From Monoplex corrugatus (Eukaryota > Mollusca > Gastropoda > Littorinimorpha > Ranellidae): DNA of 64,000 bases. The translations under genes were made by a program, and so were the position numbers. The DNA is taken from NCBI GenBank assembly GCA_030674185.1, contig CM060312.1, positions 67,861,737-67,925,736 on the forward strand, in the 5' to 3' direction. Shown here piece after piece: positions 52,840 through 64,000 of this stretch; positions within the stretch are counted from its first letter, which is position 1, and each line of letters opens with the position of its first letter. A model generated the notes under the pieces. It worked only from the letters and a program-made list of their open reading frames with translations, had not been told where the DNA came from and did not search any database.

Positions 52840-53540
52840 TAACATCGCCTGTCTACCCTAACTAGGTGAATACCAGGCACCACACTTCATTACAGCTTTA
52901 GAACAAAACACAACATCTGATGAATCATTACAAATATTGTGCGACAATACAACATGAACAAACAATCACACACAAAACTGAAGACTGCATGACGAATGTA
53001 ACATAGAATAATGTCATTACAAAACGAGTGACAAGATATATCACTGACACTGTGTTACACTACGACCCCAACACATAGGCTACAAGTCTAGAATGAACAA
53101 CTACCGAACAGTACGGTACCATACCTCAGAAAATCTCAGATACAGGACAAAGTGTAGAATTGTAGTCGTATGATGACTGCAAGACCTGTGCACCTTCAGC
53201 CAGGCATGGACATCCATCTAGATCTACTTCAGCTAGTCATGGACACTTATCAAGTCTGTCTTGACGAAGCATTGAACTTGGCTTCTCCCATCCAATGTCC
53301 AGGCAGTATGTGGATGTACACAGGACTGAGGATAGGACAGCAACTCAGACATTTCACCTTTTGTCAGGCTTTGGACATTCATCCAGGTCTGCTTCACTAT
53401 AAAACAATCAAAACTCAACTTCACCCTTCCAGATTCTAGGACATAGGTCCAACAATAACCTGAGGATTCGTCAAGACTAACTGACACCGCTACACAACCT
53501 TAGGTCTTGACCACTCACCAAGGTGACTTCCTGTCCTTTG
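52840..53540. repeat. Interspersed repeat F, copy 1
   Basis: Similar in the same orientation to 61445-61990. Shared blocks include TAGGTGAAT/CAGGTGAAT followed by GGCACCA, AATGTCATTAC near AGTGA, and CTTACCAAGAGGACTTC-like sequence. Non-coding; class unknown. Both copies lie directly upstream of, or between, tandem arrays. Confidence 0.55.
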
Positions 53541-53799
53541 CAACCAGTCAGTGTAGTAAATGTAGTTATAAGTCTCTAGAGCTGGACTTATATCAATCAG
53601 ACAGACACTCAGCATGAGTGAGATATGTGATCCACATCTAGCATAAACAGATAACAATTTTGCATGTACACACATCCACCAATTCACACATAAAGCCAGA
53701 CACACACGTGTGTCCACATACACACACATATGTATGTCTACACATGCAGTAAGAACTGAACTTCACATTTTCATATGTGGCATGGGTATGATTATCTAG
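53541..53799. other. Deacetylase intron, nothing recognised
   Basis: A few ACACA runs only. Confidence 0.45.
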
Positions 53800-54494
53800 C
53801 TACCCGCCAGTCATGACTCAACTGACAAAAACATACAAGAAACATTTTGAAATTGAAACGTACTCCATATGTGTCTGTGACAACCTCTGTCATCCTCAAG
53901 CCGCCGGATTCCCTGATCACTGACAAAAAAAGCAGTTGCCAATTTGTCATCTTCCACCATTGAAACAAACTCTTCTTCAACCAGTAAATAAGCACTCTTC
54001 ATCAAAAATGAAACTTTCAGAGAAAAGACACCCTGCAACTTATCTGATCACATCAAAGAATACAATCTTCCATTCACCTTAAATGAATTGAAAGCTATTC
54101 TTCTCACCTGCAGTAGTTCTTCTCGTGGCCTTGATGAAATTCATTATGGACCTCTGAAGCATCTTCCAAAAACTGCCAAGAAATCTTCTTAAAATTGTAC
54201 AATCACGTATGGACTACAAGGATTTTTCTTGGTGGAAAACCTTCATATCCTTATACCTAATCCTGGCCAGATCTGTTCAGTTCTTCCAGTTATTGCTGTA
54301 ACCAGTTGTACTCTTTTTGCGGATCGATGAAAGAAATGATATACAACAGATTCATATGGAAACTTCAAACAAATGGCTGCCTGGCTGAAGAGCAACACAG
54401 TTTTCACAAGTACCATCTCACAGTCAAACATTTAATCCACCTGGAAATCACAATACATAATGCCTTTCTTAACACACAACATGTGGTCACCATC

Positions 54495-54525
<31 letters not shown>

Positions 54526-56440
54526 TTGAAAAAGCGTCTGATAGCATCTACAAATTGATATATGTTCATACCTTCATGAACTCTAGTTCTCAAGACAACC
54601 TTCGTCTGTTTATCAAAAATTCCTAGGCAGTGTCAATTTGAAGTTTGTGTCATTACTGCTCTTTCTGACATTTAAGAACAGGAGTTGGGTATATCACAAG
54701 GGAGTATTCTCTGTCCTGCCCTGTTCAGCATTGAAATCAGTATTGTCAGTTCAGTATTGCAGTGTTCTGATTCTTCTTTGCGGATGATTTTACATTCCAT
54801 GCAACTGGAAGCAACCTATGCAGTCGTTTAGTGCCAGCTTCAGCTGTGCATAGATAAGATCACAGTGTGCAGAGGTAAATGGTTTTACTCTTTCCGCAAC
54901 AAAACACAGTGTGTATACTGTCATAACTTCTGGAAAATCTTTGCTGACCTTGAAATTCGTCTGGAAAAGTCCATCATTTCAGCCGTATAAGAGGCTAAAT
55001 TCCTTGGAGTCATTTTCAAACAAAAGTTTAATAATTTCTTTAGTCATATCCAACATCTTAAAACCTCATACCAGAAATCTCTGCACAGTCTTTGAGTGTA
55101 GGTCTCAGTGACTGGGGTCCTAATAAGAAAACACTGCCTATCTATACAGAGCCTTGATCTGTTTTAAACTGGACCATGGCTGCATTATATACGGCTCTAC
55201 AAGACTTTCCTGCCTTAAAAGGCTTGATTCTGTTCACCATCAAGGGCTCCGCCTCTGTCCTAGAGCTTTCCGAACCATCCCTGTATATACATTGAAGACG
55301 TGAGGGAACCCTCTCTAGTGTAGACTGAAACTAAAACTACTGTTTCACGTTGTTCTCTGAACTGAAAAACCCTATTTATGACTACATCTTCAAACCCAAA
55401 CTAAAATCAGAATTGAAAAAATATTCCAAATACATTCATTCTCTTGGATTCCATATCCTTCCTCACACATGCGAAATGCAGACATAGATCCAGCAGTTGG
55501 TTCAGACTTTTCCAAATTTTCTGCCAACTGCCATGGATATCAAAACATCCGAAGCCTATTTTGATCTTGTTCATTCTGTAACGGCTCCACCAGTTCATTT
55601 TCATACATGCAGTTTTTTGCAGGACTGTCAAGTTTCCATCATCCTCAAAATACTCACAGATGGATCAAAGTTTGACGAAGGTGTTGCTGACACTGCCTTC
55701 TATTCTGCTACCCCAAGTTGACTATTTTCAAAACACACTCCCTGTGATAGTTCTGCCTGTACCACCAACTAACTGCTCTGGATTTGGAACTGAAAAATGA
55801 TATCCTTATCCAAGCACAAAGACTGTCTCTTCTAGACTCCTTTTCAGCTTTCTAAGCAATTGCTGGCTGCAGATTAAGCTACCCAGAACTTCTTTAAAAT
55901 TGTTTGAACTCTTTTCCCCTCATAAAACTGACAGTTACAAAATTGTTCTTGCCTGGATGCCTGGCCTTATTGGTATTTGAGATAATGAAACAGCTGACTG
56001 CCTTGCCACCAATACTTCAGTGGAAAAGATTACTGAATCCTTCATCCTTTACACAGATCTGAAACCAAATTACAAACCTTTCGTGAACAATATCTTGTAA
56101 GCAGATTGGAACAGCTAGATAGACAAAAATTCTAAACCGCCTCGACTTTAAACAGTTACTCCCATCTGTTCTTGGGAACTGTAGGAAAGAGACAGTGTTA
56201 TGCAAGTTACTTATGGATCATGCATTCTACGCTCATTCATACCTTTTAACAAATGAAGGCGCACCATGACATATACAGTGTGACAAGCCACTCAGCAGCA
56301 AACACCTTCTTACATAATGTTTGGACTTGCACAGTGTGAGACATATAAGCACTCTTTAAAGTACCTCTCTATAGATATTCCTTCTTATGTAATGTTCAAG
56401 TTTTTACAAGAGATCAGTGAATTTCCTCATTTGATTCTAC
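53800..56440 (+). pseudogene. Decayed RNase H-bearing LINE, RT and RNase H part
   Basis: Readable pieces in order are NLPFTLNELKAI, SSRGLDEIHYGPLKHLPK, VIAVTSCTLF, KMIYNRFIWKLQTNGCLAE, TQHVVTIFF, FFADDFTFHATGS, then RNase H LTDGSKFDEGVADTAFYSA, and SHVG-equivalent VLAWMPGLIGI followed by DNETADCLATN. Frameshifts and stops are frequent. A 26-bp poly-T at about 54497-54524 sits inside the RT motif between IFF and YLEKASDS. It belongs to the I group by its RNase H; exact clade not set. Confidence 0.7.
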
Positions 56441-56850
56441 ATATGGGCAAGTTTTTTTAAATGTACTTTAAACTTGGAAGGACAATCATGGTGCTTGGTT
56501 TTTAATTGTAATCTTTTTTTTTTTTATTAGACATAAGAGTTGTTTTTAATATGGTGTTACTTCAGCTCATGATTTATGGTTTTGATTCAGTTTTATTACT
56601 CGGTGTATGTTTTCTATTATCATTTCTTTTTTTAGTTTATATTTATTTTTTAGTTGCTTTTTTTCATAGTTCCATTTTTAGAAAAAAAACTTTTCTGGCA
56701 TAGTTTTTGTTCCGCATATAGGTCCAAGTCTCGCAACGCTTCTCACTGAGTTTTATCACACATATGCACAAACAACTAACGAGGGAGAGCGTAAGTCCAT
56801 GAATTACAATGTCATCTACTTAGGGCAAGTGAAGGTGGTGCTGCTGGTGC
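56441..56850. other. Deacetylase intron, T-rich, nothing recognised
   Basis: Several T runs; no other feature. Confidence 0.5.
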
Positions 56851-56851
56851 T

Positions 56852-57109
56852 GTGACGTTTCCCTTGATACCTGACACCAGATGTTTCATACATCCAGTAG
56901 TTGAGTTCACCAGTAGCACGCTATAACTTAGATATGGCCAGTGACCTTTCCCTTGATACCAGACACCAGATGTTTCATGCACCCAGTAGTTGAGTTCACC
57001 AGTAGCACCCTGTAAGATATGGCCAGTGACCTTTCCCTTGATACCAGACACCAGATGTTCATATGTCGAGTAGTTGAGTTCACCAGTAGCACCCTGTATG
57101 ATATGGCCA
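56852..57109. repeat. ~85-bp tandem repeat, three units
   Basis: Units share TTTCCCTTGATACCAGACAC, AGTAGTTGAGTTCACCAGTA and end in GATATGGCCA. Confidence 0.95.
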
Positions 57110-57504
57110 ACATAACACCACTACCGGTAATCTCCCTCCATACTCCAGGGAGAAAACCTAACTTTGATATTTAGTATTTCCGCTATTCAGTTTGTATGTG
57201 TTAGACATGGAACCCTTTGGTTTTTTTTTACGAATTTGTCACTGTGGCCAGCAGAAGACTTATTAAAAAAAATTGTAGCTCTGTATACAAATTCCATGAT
57301 TTGTTTAAACATTATGATGCATATACAAAATGCTCAGCTCGAAGGCTGGAAATGTATCTTGGAGGACTCATGGGACTCAAGAATGTGAGCCATACAAGGG
57401 TAGAACTCTCATGTTATGTCTCCTATGAATAAGATGTATATTTCTTGTGCCAATAGATTACTTGTCAAAGGAAAAAGGAGACCATTAACAATGTGATGAT
57501 TCGA

Positions 57505-57715
57505 CAATTCACCTTGCCATTCAGTTTGTAAACAAGATAACCGATGTCTGGATCTGAATGGGTTATGCGGCACATGGACAGATGAACAAACCCCCCTTTG
57601 CCTGATGAAATGGCTGTCGTGTGGCGTCAGGAGCTTGGGAGGTGATTGTCTGGATAATGGTGGGACATTGGTGCTCTGGGTCACATCCAGCACCCTCAGG
57701 TGTTTCTTTTTAACC
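57505..57715 (+). repeat. Interspersed repeat G, copy 2
   Basis: Counterpart of 1921-2125, same orientation, with CCATTCAGTTTGTAAACAAG and GGGACATTGGTGCTCTGGG. The stretches 57110-57504 and 57716-57994 show nothing recognised. Confidence 0.65.
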
Positions 57716-57994
57716 TCGTTGAAGGAAAATGAATACTATAAACGATATAGTGACGCAACAAGCACATCAGTCTACTGGAAACTTCCTGTTGCATTTTTCA
57801 TGACAATCTATATAGTTCAGGGAACAGTTTCAACCAGTAAGAGAGTAAACCATGATCATAACCCTTAAAAAGGTGAAATTCGAATTCAGTGAAATGGTTA
57901 ATTTCTCTAAAACAAAACAGTTATTCCCCATTTTTTCTAAACTATCCATAATGATAATTGAGATAATCTTCAACATTGTTTTCCTAATATGATA

Positions 57995-58187
57995 TTAACC
58001 CTTTGACTCCTGCACCCTGTCCACCAGCATTCTGCATTGCCAATCATGCTAGCAATGGAAAAACTTAACCCTTTGATTCCCTCACCATATCCATGAGTTT
58101 CCTGCAGGAAGCTGGTGGATAGGGTGAGGGAATCAAAGGGTTAAGGTTTTGCAGTTGGTGGATAGGGTGTGAGAGTTAAAGGGTTGA
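57995..58187. mobile_element. TTAA-family palindromic MITE (best nested hairpin)
   Basis: Outer ends TTAACCCTTTGACTCCTGCA and GTGTGAGAGTTAAAGGGTT. An inner near-perfect hairpin spans about 58066-58145, with CTTAACCCTTTGATTCCCTC and its complement around CCTGCAGG. Confidence 0.92.
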
Positions 58188-58770
58188 TACACATATACTA
58201 TGATATAGGTGTAAAGCATTTAATATTCTTATTGCCTACAGTTTTTTTTTTGTTTTTTTTCTTAATCAGCAGGCAAATATTATTCACTCCGGTAAAATAT
58301 AACCAAGTAAACTCTTCTGTAGAACAATACGATCTACACACAATCCCAAATGAAGCCCACACATGTACATCACATTGCAGTGAATTAAAGAAACAAAAAC
58401 AAAACTCTGTCCCACTGACAGTAGAAAAATAAAAGACTTCATTTAGTCAACACTTTGTTTATTTTTAATGATGCCTTGTTGCATATTCAAAAACAGCACA
58501 ATGGAAGCATATTCAAAGCACAAGCAAACAAGAAAGAAAAGAGACAAGTACATTGTAGTTTCATTATTACTTCTCCTAATTAGTCACACACATACACGTG
58601 CAGACACACATAACACACGCATACAGACACACGTAACACACACATACAGACACACAAGACACACATAACACACAGACACAGGCAGAGAGAGAGACAGAGA
58701 GAGACAGACAGAGAGACAGACAAAGACACAGGACACCGACAGAGAGAGAATAAAGGAGAGGGGGAGAGGA
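58188..58770. other. AT-rich sequence and CA/GACA arrays
   Basis: CA-rich array at about 58585-58680 and GACA/GA at 58680-58770. No gene. Confidence 0.6.
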
Positions 58771-59450
58771 GAGATGTAATTGGATAATGAAAAAATTATC
58801 TTGATATGAATTCCGTACAATAATTACAGATACCAATACAAAGCATGTATCTGTGACCATACTTAGACACATGGGACAGATAGAGAGAGAAAGAGAGACA
58901 GACAGATAGACAGACAGACAGAGACACAATGACACGGGACACCGACAGAGAGAGAAAATGAATTAAGGAGGGGAGAGGGGGGAGGAGAGATGTAATTGGA
59001 TAATGAAAATATGATCTTGATATTAATTCCTTACAATAACTACAGATACCAATATAAAGCATGTATCTGTGACCATACTTAGACACATGGGACAGATGGA
59101 GAGAGAAAGAGAGACAGACAGACGCACAGACAGACACACAGAGACACAATGGCACAGGACAGAGAGAGAAAATGAAGGAGGGGAGGGGGGAAGAGAGACA
59201 TGCAATTGTATCATGAAAATGTGATCGTGATATGAATTCAGTACAATAATTACAGACACCACTAAAAAGCATGCATCTGCAATCATACTTTAACAGATGG
59301 ATGGAGACAGACAGACAGACAAAGACACAGAACACCAACAGAAAGAGACAAGAGAGTGAGTGATGTAACTGAATTATGAAAATGTGTTCATGATCTGAAT
59401 GCCTTACAATAATTACAGACACCAATAAAAAGCATGTATCTGTGACCATA
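58771..59450. repeat. ~160-218 bp tandem repeat (four diverged units)
   Basis: The phrase TACAATAATTACAGA followed by CACCAAT-like sequence and GCATGTATCTGTGACCATAC recurs at about 58817, 59034, 59250 and 59405. Each is followed by a GA/GACA run of variable length, which explains the unequal spacing. Confidence 0.85.
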
Positions 59451-59590
59451 CCTTGACACCTGGGACAGATGCACAATGCGTGCACAGTGCCTGTTCTCTC
59501 ATCTCCTCCCCGTTACGTCTCTGTCTTACACATGTATATGCATACATATGCAAACACACACACACATGTACTCGTGTGCAGGTATGCACT

Positions 59591-60484
<894 letters not shown>

Positions 60485-60590
60485 CCATGAGGATAGGGAG
60501 AGAGAGAGGAGTGAAAGAGGGAGAGAGAAATGCACACGAAAGAACCAGAGAGAGAGAGAAAGAGCGAGAGAGAGAGAGAGAGAGAGATGC
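60485..60590. repeat. (GA)n-rich tract
   Basis: GAGA runs with short interruptions. Confidence 0.9.
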
Positions 60591-60729
60591 TATAATCTTC
60601 AACACACTGTCATATGTATTGATGATCACTTGCCAGATCCCATAAGTGGTTTCCAGCTTAATTCGAGTGAGGAGAGTAACGCAAGTTAAGTACCCCACTT
60701 TCACGAAGTTGGCCACTTGGCTAGCACAG

Positions 60730-60922
60730 CATCATCATCATCATCATCATCAGGTGCCCTGCCGCATGGCGTTGGCGACCATGGACTTCCAACCATCTCT
60801 ATCTCTCGTTGCCCCCAGCATCTCCCCCACCCTCCTCATCCCCAGCCACTCTGCAAGTCCGTCCAGCATTCTCTCCCTGGGTCTACCCGATGCTCTCCTT
60901 CCCTCTAGCTTTCCCGTTGTGA
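60730..60922 (-). mobile_element. 5'-truncated RTE LINE (3' end only)
   Basis: Starts with an (ATC)n tail and matches 18128-18320: CCTGCCGCATGGCGTTGGCG and, on the minus strand, coding for SGRPRERMLDGLAEWL. The match stops at TTCCCGTTGTGA. Confidence 0.9.
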
Positions 60923-61444
60923 GCATGGGCACATTAATTAAAACACCGCTCATCACTTGTGTTAATTTGTCTTTTATTATCATTATTATTGTTATTGTTA
61001 TTATTATTATTATTATATTATTAGTAGTAGTAGTAGTACTGTTGTTATTATCATTATTATTTTGGTCTGCTTGAATCGCACAATACTTGTTCATCAGAGT
61101 GGGGCACTCAGACACAATCGGTTCTGTTCACCTTCAGTGCCTTTCTAATAAGGTTACATCAGTATTGATGAACAGAAGCAACAGGTTTATCGCTCAAAAT
61201 AGTAGATCTTATATTTAATTCAAGGAGATTATTTGCTGCAGCCAGATATAATTGACGTTATGTATTATGCTCGGTTGTGTTTCTCGATGAATAAAGAATA
61301 CTATGTTGACAATTTGGACCCAGTCTGTGAGAATACTGGTAACAAACAGATGTACGAAAGGTAAATTTGTCTCCCTTTCACTTAAAGCAAAACATTTCTG
61401 TGCATTTGGGCAAATTCCATCCAGTCTTGGCTTCTAAAGCATTA
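60923..61444. other. AT-rich sequence with ATT/AGT triplets
   Basis: Triplet-rich stretch at about 60975-61055. Otherwise nothing recognised. Confidence 0.5.
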
Positions 61445-61990
61445 ACATCACCTACTTAGTCCAGTTCAGGTGAATAAAAGGCACCATAATTCACCACAAA
61501 ACTGGAATCAAAACACAATTGACAATACACAAAGTACTTATGCCACAATATGACAAATAACACACACACTCCAGCAAAATTGATAGAACTGCATAACAAA
61601 ACACAAGGCAGAATACTGTCATTACACAGTGAGTAATGATGTATATTACTGAAAACTACCCTGCAATAGGACCTTAACACATACACAGCAAGGTTGGAAT
61701 AAACAGTTACGTAACATTACATTATCTATAACCTCACAAAACTTCTGACTGTGGACAGCACATGTCAGTTGCTACATAACACCAGCCTCTTTGTCCAGGC
61801 AGACATGGATTTCCACTGAAGGCCACTGATTACGAAACACTGACTTCTCTTTTCCTCTTGGTTGTAGGACGCCAGAAACATCAGACCAAACTACCCACTC
61901 TTGGGGCATGACCTCTTACCAAGAGGACTTCAAACCATGTCTTGGAAGTACACCTTCCACACTTGACACACGTGATCCTGTCTAGTATGA
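61445..61990. repeat. Interspersed repeat F, copy 2
   Basis: Counterpart of 52840-53540. It runs directly into the 27-28 bp minisatellite at 61990. Confidence 0.55.
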
Positions 61991-62775
61991 ACATATAAAA
62001 CATGTAGTTTGAACATGTGAAATACAAACTTACAGTTTGAACATGTAAAATACAAACTTACAGTTTGAACATGTAAAATACAAACTTACAGTTTGAACAT
62101 GTGAAATACAAACTTACAGTTTGAACATGTAAAATACAAATTTACAGTTTGAACATGTAAAATACAAATTTACAGTTTGAACATGTAAAATACATGTACT
62201 GTTTGAACATGTGAAATTCAAACTTACAGTTTGAACATGTAAAATACAAACTTACAGTTTGAACATGTAAAATACAAATTTACAGTTTGAACATGTAAAA
62301 TACATGTACTGTTTGAACATGTGAAATTCAAACTTACAGTTTGAACATGTAAAATACAAATTTACAGTTTGAACATGTAAAATACACGTACTGTTTGAAC
62401 ATGTGAAATTCAAACTTACAGTTTGAACATGTAAAATACAAACTTACAGTTTGAACATGTAAAATACATGTACTGTTTGAACATGTGAAATTCAAACTTA
62501 CAGTTTGAACATGTAAAATACAAACTTACAGTTTGAACATGTAAAATACATGTACTGTTTGAACATGTGAAATTCAAACTTACAGTTTGAACATGTAAAA
62601 TACAAACTTACAGTTTGAACATGTAAAATACATGTACTGTTTGAACATGTGAAATACAAACTTACAGTTTGAACATGTAAAATACAAACTTACAGTTTGA
62701 ACATGTAAATACACGTACTGTTTGAACATGTGAAATACAAACTTACAGTTTGAACATGTAAAATACAAACTTAAT
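61990..62775. repeat. 27-28 bp minisatellite with 82-bp higher-order repeat
   Basis: About 28 monomers contain CAGTTTGAACATGTAAAATA. From about 62200 a variant monomer (TACATGTACTGTTTGAACAT) recurs with ends at 62200, 62310, 62392, 62474, 62556, 62638 and 62719, so the last steps are 82, 82, 82, 82 and 81 bp: three monomers per higher-order unit. Confidence 0.95.
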
Positions 62776-63164
62776 GTTCTGTGAGGGAATGCCTTTTCCC
62801 CTCCCCCCCTCCACACACACACACATCACACATAATACACATACCCACACCCACACCCACTTTCAGAGACATGCATTTCTCAGTATAAACTGTCCATGTG
62901 CCACATGGAGGTGGCTCACATTCTGTACTCCTTTACAGCCCAGACACGACTGACATGGGGACAAATTATCAATCAGATTCAACAAGTGCATTGTAGTTAA
63001 TTGATTTAAAGTATTTTGGCCGTAGACACTTCTCAGGATAAAGCAACAATAAGATGGTATGATCACCTGTACGTTGCAGAACTTATATCACTTCTTTTAA
63101 TTGAACACATTTCTCTCCCATACTTCCCAGTTACCATAATTTGCAGACATTTTATGATTTCATT
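62776..63164. other. Deacetylase intron, nothing recognised
   Basis: A short CA/CCCACA run near 62812-62862 only. Confidence 0.5.
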
Positions 63165-63375
63165 TCATTCATTTTCTCCAGCTTGATGAAAGAACAAGTC
63201 GGACCCATGCGCCTTCTGGCCTGTGCATGCTAAAGATCCCATGGCAATTGAATATCATGAAGAGCAGGGTGTTTGCCCAGCTGTCATGATACAAAATATT
63301 AGAGGTAGGTAGGTTTCCCAGGTCCCTCCCCACAAAGACAATTAGCCTTCTTGCCTTTGCAAAGTCTTGGCCAGA
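63165..63375 (+). repeat. SINE C body, copy 2
   Basis: Matches 39690-39870: GGACCCATGCGCCTTCTGGC, TAAAGATCCCATGGCAATTG and CAATTAGCCTTCTTGCCTTT. The tRNA-like head is absent (5' truncated). Confidence 0.8.
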
Positions 63376-63721
63376 ATAAGGGAAAAAGAAAGTTAGGTGG
63401 CGCTGCATGTGGCGACACGTTATCAAAGGGGAGAGCAGCCTGAGTTTCACATGGTTAATTCACTGTGACAAAAGAAAATGAACTCATTTATGAATAGGAA
63501 TAAGTTCGGTATCTGTTGTTTTTGTCCTGAGTTTTGTGCATTTGTTTCTTCATTGTTGTTTGTATACTCTCGACAGACTTTGCATCTGTCTTGTTTTTTT
63601 AATTTAATTCTTGTTCTCAGTCTGGTTTTGTACTTTTCTCCTTTCTGTTTGTGTGAACACTGGCAGTTACTATGATTAAGATTCATGTTCATGTCAAAAC
63701 GTTTTGTCTTTTTTGCTAAAG

Positions 63722-63849
63722 ATAACAAACGGCTTTGCCATGGTGAGACCCCCTGGACATCACGCCATGCATAATGAGTTCTGTGGATACTGTGTGTTCA
63801 ACAACGTGGCCTTTGCTGCAACTCACGCCTTGAACCAAGGAGTGGAAAG
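63722..63849 (+). CDS. HDAC6: HDAC6-like, active-site exon
   Basis: The acceptor is GCTAAAG, preceded by a T-rich tract. Forty-two codons read ITNGFAMVRPPGHHAMHNE, FCGYCVFNNVAFAATHAL and NQGVE, leaving two bases before the donor GTAGGC (phase 2). RPPGHHA carries the His-His pair that acts in general acid-base catalysis; GYCVFNNVAFAA is the following conserved helix. The Asp-x-His zinc ligands (DWDVHHG in the family) should lie in the next exon, outside the window. Nothing in this exon looks damaged. Confidence 0.95.
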
Positions 63850-63863
63850 GTAGGCATCTTTGT

Positions 63864-64000
63864 TTAACCCTTTGACTCCTGCACCCTTTCCATCAGCATC
63901 ATGCATTGTCAACCATGCTAGCAAAGCAAAAACTTAAACCCTTTGACTCCCTCATCCTATCCACCAGTTTCCTGCAGGAATCTGGTGAATATGTTGAGGT
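63864..64000. mobile_element. TTAA-family palindromic MITE, cut by the window end
   Basis: Begins TTAACCCTTTGACTCCTGCA, 14 bp after the splice donor of the active-site exon, and continues through CATGCTAGCAAAGCAAAAAC and CTTTGACTCCCTCATCC. Confidence 0.9.

Noticed and set aside
53170..53439. 89-codon ORF
   Set aside because: It lies inside repeat F, has no family resemblance, and its counterpart at 61.7 kb is not open.
61990..62775. CRISPR-like regular repeats (also 51478-52300, 22725-23095)
   Set aside because: Units are directly tandem with no unique spacers, in a eukaryotic intron-rich context.

Overview
This window looks like an intron- and repeat-rich animal genome. Genes are split by GT-AG introns, there is no prokaryotic gene density, and tRNA-derived SINEs, several non-LTR retrotransposon clades, MITEs, minisatellites and very long microsatellites fill most of the DNA. 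A SINE opening with TTTCAGTTTCAG repeats and the LINE families present fit a gastropod mollusc. That assignment is inference, not demonstrated.

Three host genes can be supported. (1) The minus strand at 964-6873 carries the last three exons of a gene encoding a superfamily-1 helicase-like C-terminus; splice phases agree across both introns. (2) The plus strand at 30993-34737 carries two exons of a gene with a NERD/PD-(D/E)XK nuclease-like domain, one frameshift and an in-frame triplicated acidic linker. I suspect both belong to one poorly described nuclease-helicase family, present here as two head-to-head paralogues or as one gene broken by rearrangement. (3) The plus strand at about 41.7-63.85 kb carries the 5' part of a class IIb histone deacetylase (HDAC6-like): a probable non-coding first exon and six coding exons, ending at the catalytic RPPGHHA exon. 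Its last intron in the window is 15 kb and packed with transposons.

Region by region: 1-963 minisatellite; 964-6.9 kb helicase-like 3' exons with transposon-filled introns; 5.9-11.5 kb simple repeats, including about 2.5 kb of almost pure purine strand, around a CR1/L2-like LINE 3' end; 11.5-17.4 kb a LINE with intact ORF2; 17.5-22.7 kb a three-level nested insertion (repeat A, CR1-like LINE, RTE LINE); 22.7-24.5 kb minisatellite and SINE; 24.5-28.1 kb a decayed RNase H LINE; 28.1-31 kb unique sequence and trinucleotide arrays; 31-34.7 kb the nuclease-like gene; 35-41.6 kb LINE, SINE and microsatellites; 41.6-64 kb the deacetylase gene, with MITEs, SINEs, decayed LINEs, and 27-bp and 82-bp tandem arrays in its introns.

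No pathway links the host genes. The deacetylase would act on acetyl-lysine substrates. The nuclease- and helicase-like products would be nucleic-acid enzymes of unknown role. All homology statements come from reading motifs by eye; no search was run.
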